Assembly (NCBI GenBank): GCA_000296795.1
Contig: BAFH01000003.1
Location: forward strand, 124,401 to 188,400
DNA: 64,000 bases
Direction of reading: 5' to 3'
From: Candidatus Jettenia caeni
Lineage (GTDB): Bacteria; Planctomycetota; Brocadiia; Brocadiales; Brocadiaceae
The notes under the pieces are model-generated. The model saw nothing but the letters and a program-made list of their open reading frames with translations, made no database searches and had not been told where the DNA came from. A program made the translations under genes and the position numbers. Position 1 is the stretch's first letter. Every line of letters starts with the position of its first letter. Positions 43,054 through 52,554 of the stretch are shown one piece after another.

Positions 43054-44445
43054 ATGCCAATTAAGATTTTTAACTATCCATTCTCAAAACGCCAGATAAT
43101 CCTTAGTGCAGGGGATGTGATTATTGTAAATGGCGCTATCTTTTTATCAGCGATACTTCGTTTAGGTCTAAGTACCGGATGGGACTATATAAGAGATAAT
43201 CTCGTGTCGTTTCTATTGACCGGGTTAATCTTTGTTTTCACGTTCTTTCTTACCGAACTTTATGATATGCGGAAAGACTTTAAGTCTGTAAGTAATATCA
43301 TAACTATCATTTCTGCATCCACCAGTGCATTTATTATTACAACGTTTCTGTTTTATATGAGTTGGTCACTGAGAATAGGACGTGGCGTATTCATAATATT
43401 AGGTGTGCTTATTACGCTTTTTATCATAGGTTGGAGGATTTTGTATAGCTATTTACTCGATCATCCGATTTTTCACCGAAATACATTAATTATTGGCGCC
43501 GGCTGGGCAGGGAAGTCGATTTTGGACGAGATAAAAAAGTCAAAAAAAACAGGGTTAAAAGTTATTGGCTTTATTGATGACGATAAGCTGAAGAGGGATA
43601 CACGTATTGGTGGAATTCCCGTGATTGGTAATAGATATGCCTTACCCACTATTATTCATACCTATGCTATTAATCTCATTATTGTCGCTATTACCCATGA
43701 GAAGCATGCCGATTTGATTAAGGCATTGATTCGCTGTTCATGGAGTGGGATTGATATTATTGATATGCCAGCCATTTATGAGCAACTTACCGGTAAAATC
43801 CCCTTTCATCACATTAATGATACATGGATGTTACATATCCTTATCGGCAAACCGAAATTATACGGCAAATTAGTTAAACCCGTTTTTGAAGTATTCATTG
43901 CGTTCATGCTTTTCATCCTGTTAACACCTGGTATGCTCATTATAGCGATACTCATTAAAGCTACCTCGCAGGGCAGTATTTTTTACACCCAGGAACGTAT
44001 GGGAAAAGACAAGAGAAGGTTTACCATGGTAAAATTTCGCACCATGTTAGAGGATGCAGAATTAAATACGGGCGCAGTTTATACTACAGATAATGATCCC
44101 CGTATTACAGGGGTTGGAAAATTCCTCAGAAAGTGGAGGTTGGATGAGATTCCTCAACTGTTAAATATTATGAATGGGAATATGGGTTTAACCGGACCTC
44201 GTCCGGAAAGACAAGTCTTCATAAAAGAGTTTGAGGAAAAAATACCTTTTTATAACCAGCGACTTACTGTAAGACCAGGCTTAACAGGCTGGGCGCAAAT
44301 AAAATACCCTTATGCATCATCAATTGAGCAAACCGAAGAAAAATTACAATACGACCTCTATTACATAAAAAATATGTCGTTCCTTCTGGATTTTGTAATA
44401 TTGCTCAAGACTATAAATGTAGTATTATTCGGAAAGGGAAAATGA
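43054..44445 (+). CDS. Polyprenyl-phosphate sugar-1-phosphate transferase
   Basis: 463 residues. Residues 15-135 hold four membrane helices; 140-260 are a CoA-binding-like Rossmann part (LIIGAGWAGKSILDEIKK). The last 190 residues are the catalytic bacterial sugar transferase domain with MVKFRTML, TDNDPRITGVGKFLRKWRLDEIPQLLNIMNG, GPRPERQVF and VRPGLTGWAQIKYPY. Such WcaJ/PssY-type enzymes start exopolysaccharide or O-antigen repeat units by loading a sugar phosphate onto undecaprenyl phosphate. No other glycan genes are adjacent, so the pathway must lie elsewhere. Confidence 0.9.
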   Translation: MPIKIFNYPFSKRQIILSAGDVIIVNGAIFLSAILRLGLSTGWDYIRDNLVSFLLTGLIFVFTFFLTELYDMRKDFKSVSNIITIISASTSAFIITTFLFYMSWSLRIGRGVFIILGVLITLFIIGWRILYSYLLDHPIFHRNTLIIGAGWAGKSILDEIKKSKKTGLKVIGFIDDDKLKRDTRIGGIPVIGNRYALPTIIHTYAINLIIVAITHEKHADLIKALIRCSWSGIDIIDMPAIYEQLTGKIPFHHINDTWMLHILIGKPKLYGKLVKPVFEVFIAFMLFILLTPGMLIIAILIKATSQGSIFYTQERMGKDKRRFTMVKFRTMLEDAELNTGAVYTTDNDPRITGVGKFLRKWRLDEIPQLLNIMNGNMGLTGPRPERQVFIKEFEEKIPFYNQRLTVRPGLTGWAQIKYPYASSIEQTEEKLQYDLYYIKNMSFLLDFVILLKTINVVLFGKGK

Positions 44446-44468
44446 AACAGGGATTTTTCCGCGAATAA

Positions 44469-44990
44469 TTATAACATTCTCCTCAATAATGTACGCCTTT
44501 CATATTCAGATGCCTTTTGTTTGTTAATGAGCTCTTTTATTTTATGGGGATTTTTAATTCCTCTCAATATACGGCTAATACACTCAGTATTTATGGTGAG
44601 ACTGCCAATTTTAAAACGCTTTTGCACAGACCCTTGTTTGATCATAATATTATTAATATCACAATAGCTTATTTCTTTAAATTTTATTGAGAAAGGGCCT
44701 TGTCTGACCAAAAGTCCCCGATGTGTAATTAAATATCTCGTAGTGCAAACTGAAATAATAATATAAGCAGCAAGAGAACTGCTAACAGATAATATGCTTA
44801 TTCCTGTGATAGTGTTTACACCAAATCTTCGAAATGATAAGAAAATTGAAAATGCAAGAAAAATAGATGCGAGCCAGTATTGGAGAATACTAGGCCTTAA
44901 GGATTGAATAATTTCAGTTTTTGTGTTTTTTTTGCGAATATGTTTTTTATTCACGATTTTTGCGGTTAACAGAACCCCTATGTTTAACAT
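44469..44990 (-). CDS. Membrane protein with bacterial PH-like domain
   Basis: 173 residues. Two hydrophobic segments (about 37-55 and 62-82) are followed by a bPH2/DUF304-type domain: TTRYLITHRGLLVRQGPFSIKFKEISYCDINNI, then IGSLTINTE and GIKNPHKIKELI. The family is widespread in membrane-associated proteins and has no settled role. It is convergent with the sugar transferase gene, 23 bases apart. Confidence 0.7.
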   Translation of the reverse strand: MLNIGVLLTAKIVNKKHIRKKNTKTEIIQSLRPSILQYWLASIFLAFSIFLSFRRFGVNTITGISILSVSSSLAAYIIISVCTTRYLITHRGLLVRQGPFSIKFKEISYCDINNIMIKQGSVQKRFKIGSLTINTECISRILRGIKNPHKIKELINKQKASEYERRTLLRRML

Positions 44991-45067
44991 TCCTGCTTTA
45001 ATAGATTCTACTTTTAATTATAAGAAAGAGAATTTTATATGTCAAGGTAAAGGTATATAAAAATAAA

Positions 45068-45754
45068 TCATTTAAGATTGTACTCAAGGGGACATATTGG
45101 TTTTATACAATGAAAGATCCAGCTTCCGAAATAAGCAAAACATAAAAGTGTCGCCCAGAAAGACTTTAAAAATTCCGTATACCGGGTATTTTTTGTATAA
45201 AATTCAAGCCCTTTTACCGATAAGGTAATTAACGCTGGATTTAACAGGAGATCATTCGTGCCCGGAGGACTGTTATAGCCAATGAAATTAATAAGTAAGC
45301 CAATTACGATGCTGATAAATAAAGAAAGATAAATATTTTCTTTAACAATCATGATACAAAAAATAATCAGTAGATGTGATCCTATAGATTCTATTGCGAT
45401 ATAGAAACTTCGGTAGAATTCAAAAGAGGTAATAAAATAGGGGATAAGAAAAGCAAACAGGATGGTATCAATGTTTCCGTTTTTGTTGTATATGAGCAAG
45501 CATAAGCAAGTTGGAGCAATGAGTTTAAGCACATCGTTATCACTCAAATAACCAATATCGCCAAAGAAAATACATGCAACGCCGATGAGGGTGCCCAGAT
45601 ATAAAAAAAATTCTGCCCCATAACTAAACTTGAGCATCCATTTAACTAAAGCAAAAACAATTATAGACTTAAATACGGTGAGGCATTCTTTAAGCCAAAA
45701 TATCTCTTCGTATATATAAATCAGTCCTTCTATACTATCAAGTATAAGTTCCAT
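45068..45754 (-). CDS. Polytopic membrane protein of unknown function
   Basis: 228 residues with about six hydrophobic segments. A conserved-looking loop YNSPPGTNDLLLNPALITLSVKG precedes the last helix pair. I cannot assign a family; the layout resembles small integral membrane permease or assembly proteins. It stands alone between the PH-domain gene and the histidine kinase. Confidence 0.5.
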   Translation of the reverse strand: MELILDSIEGLIYIYEEIFWLKECLTVFKSIIVFALVKWMLKFSYGAEFFLYLGTLIGVACIFFGDIGYLSDNDVLKLIAPTCLCLLIYNKNGNIDTILFAFLIPYFITSFEFYRSFYIAIESIGSHLLIIFCIMIVKENIYLSLFISIVIGLLINFIGYNSPPGTNDLLLNPALITLSVKGLEFYTKNTRYTEFLKSFWATLLCFAYFGSWIFHCIKPICPLEYNLK

Positions 45755-45909
45755 ACTATTAAATCCAAATCTTTATGAGATCATAGATAAGATTCGCATA
45801 AACCATTCCATAATTATAAGGTGAAATTGTTCCACTTTAAATAAAATAATTAATGAGAATAATCATTTTTAGTTAATCTGTATTTATCGGTGATCAAGGT
45901 GTGATTGAG

Positions 45910-47679
45910 TTACGTTGTACGTTTGGGCTGCTGTTTCGGTAGTGTGATTATGAATCTGCTTCCAACACCTGGAGTACTTTCGACTTTAATAAGTCCATGG
46001 TGGAGATTAACAATATGTTTAACTATAGGAAGACCTAATCCTGTTCCTCCCATTTCGCGGGACCGAGCCGGATCAACCCGGTAGAATCTCTCAAATATGC
46101 GCGGGATATGTTCTTTGGGAATACCGATACCTGTATCTGATACTTCAAACAGTACAGATGAATTGACCGGTTCAATCTTCAGACCTATCCGACCACCTTT
46201 TGGTGTATATTTGATAGCATTATCAAGCAAGTTGGTTAACAATTGGCGCAAGATATATTCATTTGTTTCAATCATGGGTATACGATGAGGTATATTGAGT
46301 TCAAAAGTTTGATCTCTTTGTATGCAGTGTTCCTTGTAATGTGAAAACAGACCTTCTATACAAGGATGTATGTCTAAACTCCGAAGTTCTATTTTTAAAT
46401 CATGGGAATCTAATTTGGATAACTCCAGAATATCTTTAATCAGGTTATCGAGCCTCTGGGTATGTTTCATGATAATCGTGAGAAATTCTCGTAAATGTTC
46501 CTGATCTATTACCGTATTATCGAGTAATGTTTCCACATATCCCTTGATGGAAGCGAGAGGTGTTCTTAATTCATGAGATACATTGGCGACAAATTCTTTC
46601 CGTGTGTTTTCGAGTTTCCTCAATTCTGTAATATCATGGAACACAAGAAGAACTCCCCGGGTATTTTTATCAATCTGGATAAGGGAAAGGTGAGCTTGTA
46701 ACAATTTCTTTTCAGGTGAAAGAAGCTCAATTTCTGATATCCTGGCCGTTTGAGTCTGAATGGTTTCCCTCACCAGATTACATAATTTCTCATTTCGTAT
46801 CTTTTCCCATAGATAATCTATATGCAAGGTAATCTTTGGTATTCCAAATAAGACTTTAGCTGCATGGTTGATAAGAATAATTCGTTCCTGTAAGTCTGTT
46901 GTGATTATCGCATCGTTCATATTAACCATAATAGCGTCCAATTTATTTTTATCATCCAGAATAGTTTGCATTTGGGATTGGAGTTCAACGCCCATAGTAT
47001 TGATGGCATTTGCCAGATCGCCCATTTCATCTGAAGAAACAATTTCTACTTTTCGGGCAAAATTGCCCTGTGCAAAATTTTGTGCTATTTGGGTAATGTT
47101 TAGGAGAGGGGATGTATTTATTCTAATAACGATAAAGCCCATAGCTAATGTTATTGCAAATGTGAGGAGTAAATAAAGTATAACGGTTTTTGTAGCAGCA
47201 GTTAGGCTTGCTGTATCGGCTATAAAAGAGGCTGATGTAATCAGAAAGAACTTCCTGTCTTCGGACACTTTTATCGGTGTAACAGCATAGATTAATCCAG
47301 AGCGACTATCGTGATATATGGTATCTGTCTTGTTTTTTAATACATTACCAATACGGTCTTTATGGCCAGATTTCATAGATTCCATAATTTCCGATTGGCT
47401 GATGATCTCTCCTGTATAAGTTGTGATAACGATGTTAAGGTTTAAACGCCGGCTCAATGTTTTACAAACGCGGGTAATCTCTTCTGTATCATTCTTTGAT
47501 AATAATGCTTTGATAGAGTGATGAATGAATGTTGCATCAGATTCCAGGTTTTTTGTGAATAGATTTACCTGATATTTCTTAATAACCCTGCTTACAAAAT
47601 ATCCTGTAAAGATCAGGCATAGACACAAAAGTATAATATAGCTTGTAAAAATCTTCCAAAACAATGTATTTCTCATCAT
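45910..47679 (-). CDS. PhoR-like sensor histidine kinase
   Basis: 589 residues. Membrane helix (10-30), extracytoplasmic sensor (31-165), second helix (166-186), HAMP (about 188-240), PAS (245-355), HisKA with phospho-acceptor His369 in FVANVSHELRTPLASIKGY, then HATPase with N box LLTNLLDNAIKYT, GIGIPKEHIPRIFERFYR and GTGLGLPIVKHIV. It starts 2 bases after the response regulator gene ends, so the two are co-transcribed partners. PhoR/ResE-type architecture suggests phosphate or envelope sensing; the signal is not known. Confidence 0.92.
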   Translation of the reverse strand: MMRNTLFWKIFTSYIILLCLCLIFTGYFVSRVIKKYQVNLFTKNLESDATFIHHSIKALLSKNDTEEITRVCKTLSRRLNLNIVITTYTGEIISQSEIMESMKSGHKDRIGNVLKNKTDTIYHDSRSGLIYAVTPIKVSEDRKFFLITSASFIADTASLTAATKTVILYLLLTFAITLAMGFIVIRINTSPLLNITQIAQNFAQGNFARKVEIVSSDEMGDLANAINTMGVELQSQMQTILDDKNKLDAIMVNMNDAIITTDLQERIILINHAAKVLFGIPKITLHIDYLWEKIRNEKLCNLVRETIQTQTARISEIELLSPEKKLLQAHLSLIQIDKNTRGVLLVFHDITELRKLENTRKEFVANVSHELRTPLASIKGYVETLLDNTVIDQEHLREFLTIIMKHTQRLDNLIKDILELSKLDSHDLKIELRSLDIHPCIEGLFSHYKEHCIQRDQTFELNIPHRIPMIETNEYILRQLLTNLLDNAIKYTPKGGRIGLKIEPVNSSVLFEVSDTGIGIPKEHIPRIFERFYRVDPARSREMGGTGLGLPIVKHIVNLHHGLIKVESTPGVGSRFIITLPKQQPKRTT

Positions 47680-47681
47680 TC

Positions 47682-48368
47682 TTAGTACTCTTTAAATTTA
47701 TAACCAATTCCCCGTATGGTAACGATGAAATTTGCAAAAGACTTTAGTTTTTTTCTCAAAGAAGCGATATGTACGTCTATTGTCCGGTCAATAACGGTTA
47801 TCTCGGATCCGGATACCACATCGAGTAATTGCTCTCGGGTAAATACACGCCCTGGCTTATTGGCAAGCTGGTGAAGAAGCTTGAATTCTGTGAGGGTCAA
47901 TGGAATAGATTCTCCTTGTATGGATACCTCATGTTTGTATACATCAATTGCAAGATCGCCTATCTCAATATAATCTCGTGTTACCAGAGAAGTTTTTATT
48001 CGCCTGAGCACTGCTTGTATGCGTGCTATGAGTTCTTTTGGACTGAAGGGTTTTGTTATATAATCATCTGCGCCCAATCTTAAACCAACTGTTATATCGG
48101 ATTCTTCACCCTTTGCCGTTAACATAACAATCGCAATGGTAGCCAGCTCCGGGGTTGTTTTTAATTTTTTACATACCTCAAGACCATCAATTCCTGGTAA
48201 CATAAGGTCTAATACGATAAGTTCCGGTCTTTCTCTTCGGGCCATGAAGAGTGCGTCTTCTCCATTCGAGGCGGATAGTACTTTATATCCGTCTTTTTCA
48301 AGGTGATAGCGTATGAGTTTCACAAGGTCTTGCTCATCATCAACAATAAGGATTTTTTCTTTTGGCAT
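47682..48368 (-). CDS. PhoB-like response regulator
   Basis: 228 residues. The receiver domain has phospho-acceptor Asp54 in ELIVLDLMLPGIDG, acidic pair Asp10-Asp11, and the conserved Thr/Lys in MLTAKGE and YITKPFSPKEL. The C-terminal OmpR/PhoB winged helix is complete (LTLTEFKLLHQLANKPGRVFTREQLLD, TIRGIGYKF). It starts 1 base after the antiporter remnant and directly precedes the kinase, so the three genes form one operon. Confidence 0.93.
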   Translation of the reverse strand: MPKEKILIVDDEQDLVKLIRYHLEKDGYKVLSASNGEDALFMARRERPELIVLDLMLPGIDGLEVCKKLKTTPELATIAIVMLTAKGEESDITVGLRLGADDYITKPFSPKELIARIQAVLRRIKTSLVTRDYIEIGDLAIDVYKHEVSIQGESIPLTLTEFKLLHQLANKPGRVFTREQLLDVVSGSEITVIDRTIDVHIASLRKKLKSFANFIVTIRGIGYKFKEY

Positions 48369-48369
48369 A

Positions 48370-49011
48370 TTATTTACTTAGCTCTGATCTAATAAGATCT
48401 GTTTCTTTATATGGTGCAATTACAAATAGTATATCATGCTTTTTTAGGATGGTATCTTCTTTTGGGATAATAATATAATTTTCCCGCATTATTGAAGTTA
48501 TCAATGAATCGGGAGGTAAGTTTAATTCTCGTAGTCTCGTACCATCGATACTTGATATTTCCGGAATTTGTATCTCAAAGACATCGATATCGCTTTTTTG
48601 CGTAGTAATTAACTCAATAGAATGTCTTGATTTGGGAAGAGAAGGAATGGATAACTTTAGCCTCTCCGCTACCCAACCAATGGTAGTACCCTGCAATAAA
48701 CACGATAAAAACACTGCGAAAAATACAATATTAAAGATAAAGTGATTATCATCAAGACCATAGACGGCTGGATATGTAGCCAACACGATGGGAACAGCCC
48801 CCTTTATTCCTCCCCACATGATGAACAAATTTTCCTTATTGGCTATTTTTTGGGTAAGTACCGCATCATCAAAATAAATGAAGTTAAGTGCGTCACTACC
48901 GATTAGCATTCCAATTCCTAAGAAAAGCAGTAATACTGGAATGCCCAGTTTTGATGTTATCTTGGTAGCGTATGTTGCGATAATCAGTAATAATGCGATG
49001 AGAAGAAACAC
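48370..49011 (-). CDS. CPA1-type cation/proton antiporter with a large internal deletion
   Basis: 213 residues where NhaP2/CvrA-type antiporters have about 490-570. The first 55 residues are the normal beginning (ITSKLGIPVLLLFLGIGMLIGSDALNFIYFDD). After TQKIA the sequence jumps to ENLFIMWGGIKGAVPIVLATYP and GTTIGWVAERLKL, the last membrane section, and then to a regulatory RCK_C-like (TrkA-C) domain. About 270 residues holding most helices and the ion-binding Asp are missing, in frame. It cannot be a normal antiporter. It leads the two-component operon. A real relic, an altered sensor, or an assembly collapse are all possible. Confidence 0.75.
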   Translation of the reverse strand: MFLLIALLLIIATYATKITSKLGIPVLLLFLGIGMLIGSDALNFIYFDDAVLTQKIANKENLFIMWGGIKGAVPIVLATYPAVYGLDDNHFIFNIVFFAVFLSCLLQGTTIGWVAERLKLSIPSLPKSRHSIELITTQKSDIDVFEIQIPEISSIDGTRLRELNLPPDSLITSIMRENYIIIPKEDTILKKHDILFVIAPYKETDLIRSELSK

Positions 49012-49212
49012 GACAACTCCTAACTAATGAAATGCAGCACAATCAAAAATAAACCGTGCCGACCGAGAACTACAATCAAGTCAAACATATAATATATGCT
49101 TAATAGGGACAGCGACTATAGTACCCGCTGTATGAAACCGAACATACCACATTCAACCCCGAAGAGGTGAAATGATTCTAGATAAAGCATTACCGTATAG
49201 TTATTAATTTTC

Positions 49213-49231
49213 CGATGTTTTCCCGACATCG
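49213..49231 (-). terminator. Weak hairpin downstream of the aminotransferase gene
   Basis: CGATGT (49213-49218) pairs with ACATCG (49226-49231) around a 7-nt loop. No run of T on the minus-strand side. Confidence 0.25.
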
Positions 49232-49258
49232 AAGAATTTTTCTCGTTCTATTTTCGCA

Positions 49259-50599
49259 TTATCTGCTTTCTATCGTCTCTTTCAAACATTCTTCAAAGAG
49301 AGATAATGCAATATCTGCATCATTTTTCGAGAGGATTAAGGGTGGGCAGAAGCGGATTGCGCTGCGGCCGCAGGTCAGTAATAAAAGTCCTTTTAAGAAT
49401 GCCTTCTGGACGATACGATCCCGTTCTTCGATAGCATATTCTTTGGTCTCCTTATCTTTTACAATTTCAATTGCCAGCATTAATCCCAAGCCCCTTACGT
49501 CGCCGATTATAGGATATGTGCGCTCCAATCTCTTTAATTCATTTATGATGTAGGCGCCTTGTCTGGCAGCATTATCTATCAATCCTTCTTCGAGAAGCTT
49601 GATAGTAGTAAGCGCGGCCTGGCAGCTAACGGGATTACCTCCGAACGTACTTGCATGACTGCCCGGTATCCAATCCATTATTTTTTCTGATGCAACGGTG
49701 GCAGATAAGGGAAGCCCTGAAGCTATACCCTTAGCAAGGGTAATGATGTCGGGAATTATGTCAAAATGCTCAGAGGCAAACATTTTACCTGTTCTGCCCA
49801 TACCTGATTGTACTTCATCAGCAACATAGAGGATATCATAATCGCGTGTTAGTTGATACAATGCCGTATGAAATTCTTTTGGAGGCACAATATATCCGCC
49901 TTCTCCCTGGATAATTTCAACAAAGATTGCTGCCACATCATCCGGAGATACCTTTGTTTTGAATAACTCCTCTCGTATCCATGTTACGCATGCCATATGA
50001 CAATTATTGGGGGTTAAACCATAGTGACATCTATAGCAATATGCATATGGGATATGAATAACCTCTGAAATAAGAGGTAAAAAATGCCTGCGTTGGTTTA
50101 ATTTACTAGCCGTTAGCGAAAGCGCCCCCATGGTTCTTCCATGAAAAGCGTTGTAAAAGGCGATGACAATGTTGCGCCTGGTATGGTATCGCGCTAATTT
50201 AAAAGCAGCTTCTACCGATTCTGCGCCAGAATTCCCAAAAAAGACTTTTTTGGTATGAGACCCTGGGCAGATCACAGATAGCTTTTCAGCCAGGAGGATT
50301 TGCAGAGGGTTATAAAAATCCGCCCCGGACATGTGAAGAAGGGTGCCTGCCTGGCCGGTAATTGATGATATGACTTCATCATGATTATGTCCGGTGTTGC
50401 AAACGGCAACTCCTGCCGTAAAATCAAGGAAGATATTATTATCAACATCCTCTACAAGCATGCCTTTTGCGCTTTTTACTACGAGTGGATAGCCCTTTGT
50501 CGAAGATGGTGAAATAAACTGTGTTTCCTTTTCCAGATATTGAATTGCGTTAGGGCCGGGAAGTTTCGTATGAATACGAGGATAATTTTTTAGTGACAT
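49259..50599 (-). CDS. Class III PLP-dependent aminotransferase (GabT-like)
   Basis: 446 residues, full length. PLP residues are clear: FFGNSGAESVEAAFKLAR, AFHGRTMGALSLTAS, VADEVQSGMGRTG and the Schiff-base Lys in ITLAKGIASGLPLS, followed by HASTFGGNPVSCQAAL. A CYRCHYGLTPNNCHMAC insertion resembles the class III enzymes of Thermococcales and other anaerobes, some of which are omega-aminotransferases or amino-acid racemases. 4-aminobutyrate, ornithine or acetylornithine are the usual candidates, so GabT is only an approximate name. Not in an operon with arg genes. Confidence 0.88.
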   Translation of the reverse strand: MSLKNYPRIHTKLPGPNAIQYLEKETQFISPSSTKGYPLVVKSAKGMLVEDVDNNIFLDFTAGVAVCNTGHNHDEVISSITGQAGTLLHMSGADFYNPLQILLAEKLSVICPGSHTKKVFFGNSGAESVEAAFKLARYHTRRNIVIAFYNAFHGRTMGALSLTASKLNQRRHFLPLISEVIHIPYAYCYRCHYGLTPNNCHMACVTWIREELFKTKVSPDDVAAIFVEIIQGEGGYIVPPKEFHTALYQLTRDYDILYVADEVQSGMGRTGKMFASEHFDIIPDIITLAKGIASGLPLSATVASEKIMDWIPGSHASTFGGNPVSCQAALTTIKLLEEGLIDNAARQGAYIINELKRLERTYPIIGDVRGLGLMLAIEIVKDKETKEYAIEERDRIVQKAFLKGLLLLTCGRSAIRFCPPLILSKNDADIALSLFEECLKETIESR

Positions 50600-50628
50600 G
50601 TAATCTCCTATACCGTATCAAGTGTGCG

Positions 50629-51195
50629 TTAGTAACTTTTAGAACAATAATATTTATATACTAAGTCTGCAAAGGTTTCTAATCCATATGAGCCTTTTCC
50701 CAGGTCTGCAAGACACTTTCTGAATTCACGTAGATTTTTAAAATTTTCTGATATATAATGGGCGACAAATGTTTCAGCAGATATAAAATTCAATTCCGGA
50801 CCTTTATCATCGGGGCTTTGATAGATTTTATACGCCACGATATCGGTAATTATTTTTACGTGAACATCTTTCCCTTTTGAAATTAAATCTTTGACTATTT
50901 CAAAAGTTAGTTGTTGCTTATCCTGATAGTAAGTATATATCTTATCAGCAAATTGGTTTATGGATTGTGGTTCTTTATCAAACCGGGATAATTGTTTTTC
51001 AAATGCATTTACCTCGGTAAAGTTTTTTGATATGTAGTGAGTTACTGCATCAATAGCGGCTAAAAAATTTGACTCAGGCCCCATATTTTCCGGACTTTCA
51101 TATATCTTATATGCTACAATATTAATAAGAGTTTTGAGTGAGGTATCATCTTTGCTCTGAAGCTTGCTTTTTATAAAATTTTTATCGATCGGCAT
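50629..51195 (-). CDS. Two-repeat protein, possibly DUF2934-like
   Basis: 188 residues built from two similar halves: INIVAYKIYESPENMGPESNFLAAIDAVTHYISKNF in the first and ITDIVAYKIYQSPDDKGPELNFISAETFVAHYISENF in the second, each ending with FADxxYxYY. This is a clear internal duplication. The AYxIY... motif recalls small helical domains such as DUF2934, but I am not certain. It sits 29 bases upstream of the aminotransferase gene on the same strand. Function unknown. Confidence 0.55.
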   Translation of the reverse strand: MPIDKNFIKSKLQSKDDTSLKTLINIVAYKIYESPENMGPESNFLAAIDAVTHYISKNFTEVNAFEKQLSRFDKEPQSINQFADKIYTYYQDKQQLTFEIVKDLISKGKDVHVKIITDIVAYKIYQSPDDKGPELNFISAETFVAHYISENFKNLREFRKCLADLGKGSYGLETFADLVYKYYCSKSY

Positions 51196-51339
51196 AGTGT
51201 TTCTCCATTGTTTCGAAACAAGAACTTTATACTTAACCTTGACAAACAGGTGTTCTCTGCATATATTTACTACTAGTGAGCAACAACTATACTCAATCCT
51301 GATGATAAAATAAATATATTTTATTTAAAAGATCAAAAA

Positions 51340-51780
51340 ATGGAAACAGAAGCAAAAAACAGATTTCTCACCTCAATTACCTTGCCTGATTACGAATTTA
51401 TCATTAATCTTCCGGAATTTAAAAAAGAAGGCGAAGAATTTACCGTATGGTTTCTTGAGGGTATTCTTGAAGACAATCCAAATTATATTGATTGCCTTAT
51501 ATATTTAGGCAACGTGTATACGGCAAACGGGATGTATGAAAAAGGCCTTTTGATAGATAAGAAATTATGTCGCCTTAGACCGGACGATCCTTTGGTCTAT
51601 TATAACCTCGCCTGTAGCTATGCGTTGCTGAAAGATTCTGATGCTGCTTTCGATGCATTAGAAAATGCGATTACGCTTGGCTATAATGATATTTATCATC
51701 TTGAACAAGATGAGGATTTGATTCTTTTGAGAGGGGATATTCGATACAAAAAACTGATTGAAAAAATTAAAAAGCGTTAA
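51340..51780 (+). CDS. Tetratricopeptide-repeat protein
   Basis: 146 residues with two TPR units: PNYIDCLIYLGNVYTANGMYEKGL and DPLVYYNLACSYALLKDSDAAFDALENAI. The first 35 residues are a separate strand-helix piece. It probably mediates protein contacts. Its end overlaps the convergent coaX gene by 4 bases, so the two genes share their stop region. Confidence 0.7.
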   Translation: METEAKNRFLTSITLPDYEFIINLPEFKKEGEEFTVWFLEGILEDNPNYIDCLIYLGNVYTANGMYEKGLLIDKKLCRLRPDDPLVYYNLACSYALLKDSDAAFDALENAITLGYNDIYHLEQDEDLILLRGDIRYKKLIEKIKKR

Positions 51781-52544
51781 CATCGTTTATTTGAAATAAG
51801 GCTAATTGTATAGGTAGCTTGTATCCCTTCCAAAGTAAGGTGTGGGATTACCTCTGAAATAAAAGGGATTTCCTGTGCTAACATATTTGCATTTCCACCG
51901 GTTGCAAGTATCCTTGGCTTGCATTTCAACTCATCATAAAGCATATTTATGAGCTTATTTACCATACCAACAGTGCCCCAGTAAATACCAGAATTTATTG
52001 CTTCTTCCGTTCTTTTGCCGAGAATATGTTTTGGCTTATGGACGGATATTTCAGGTAAAAGCGCCGTATAATTGTGTAGCGCTTTTGAAGATATATCCAT
52101 GCCCGGCGCAATAATTCCTCCTATAAATGCCCCGGTATTATTTATTACATCAATCGTTATTGCAGTACCTGCATCGATGATGATTGTCCAGTCTTTTGTC
52201 CGTTTAAAAGCTGCAACTGCATTCACTAATCGGTCGATACCGACTCTTTCCGGATACTCGGTGAGCACCGGGATAGGAATGGGAATGTCTTTCCCAATAC
52301 GCCGGGGTTTTATAAGGAGGTATTTTTTAATATATTCAATAACAAAAGCTTCTGTTTTCGGATTAACAGAGGAAAGGATAGCAGCTTTTGATCTGGATAT
52401 GATGGCCGAATTCAAAACTTCTGTAAAATTTACCTGAAATGCATGGGAAGAGCTGATTCCTAATGAATAGGAAGAATGCAGGATATCTTCTTCAAATATC
52501 CCGATGTGAATATTTGTATTGCCGATGTCAACGGCTAGTAACAT
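51777..52544 (-). CDS. coaX: Type III pantothenate kinase
   Basis: 255 residues. CoaX phosphorylates pantothenate, the first step of coenzyme A synthesis, and belongs to the ASKHA fold. Motifs: ADIGNTNIHIGIFE-like start (AVDIGNTNIHIG), GIDRLVNAVAA, IIDAGTAITIDVI with the catalytic Asp, GGIIAPGM, INSGIYWGTVG and ATGGNANML. It follows obg by 10 bases and probably shares its transcript. Confidence 0.93.
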   Translation of the reverse strand: MLLAVDIGNTNIHIGIFEEDILHSSYSLGISSSHAFQVNFTEVLNSAIISRSKAAILSSVNPKTEAFVIEYIKKYLLIKPRRIGKDIPIPIPVLTEYPERVGIDRLVNAVAAFKRTKDWTIIIDAGTAITIDVINNTGAFIGGIIAPGMDISSKALHNYTALLPEISVHKPKHILGKRTEEAINSGIYWGTVGMVNKLINMLYDELKCKPRILATGGNANMLAQEIPFISEVIPHLTLEGIQATYTISLISNKRC

Positions 52545-52554
52545 GGCGATTTAC

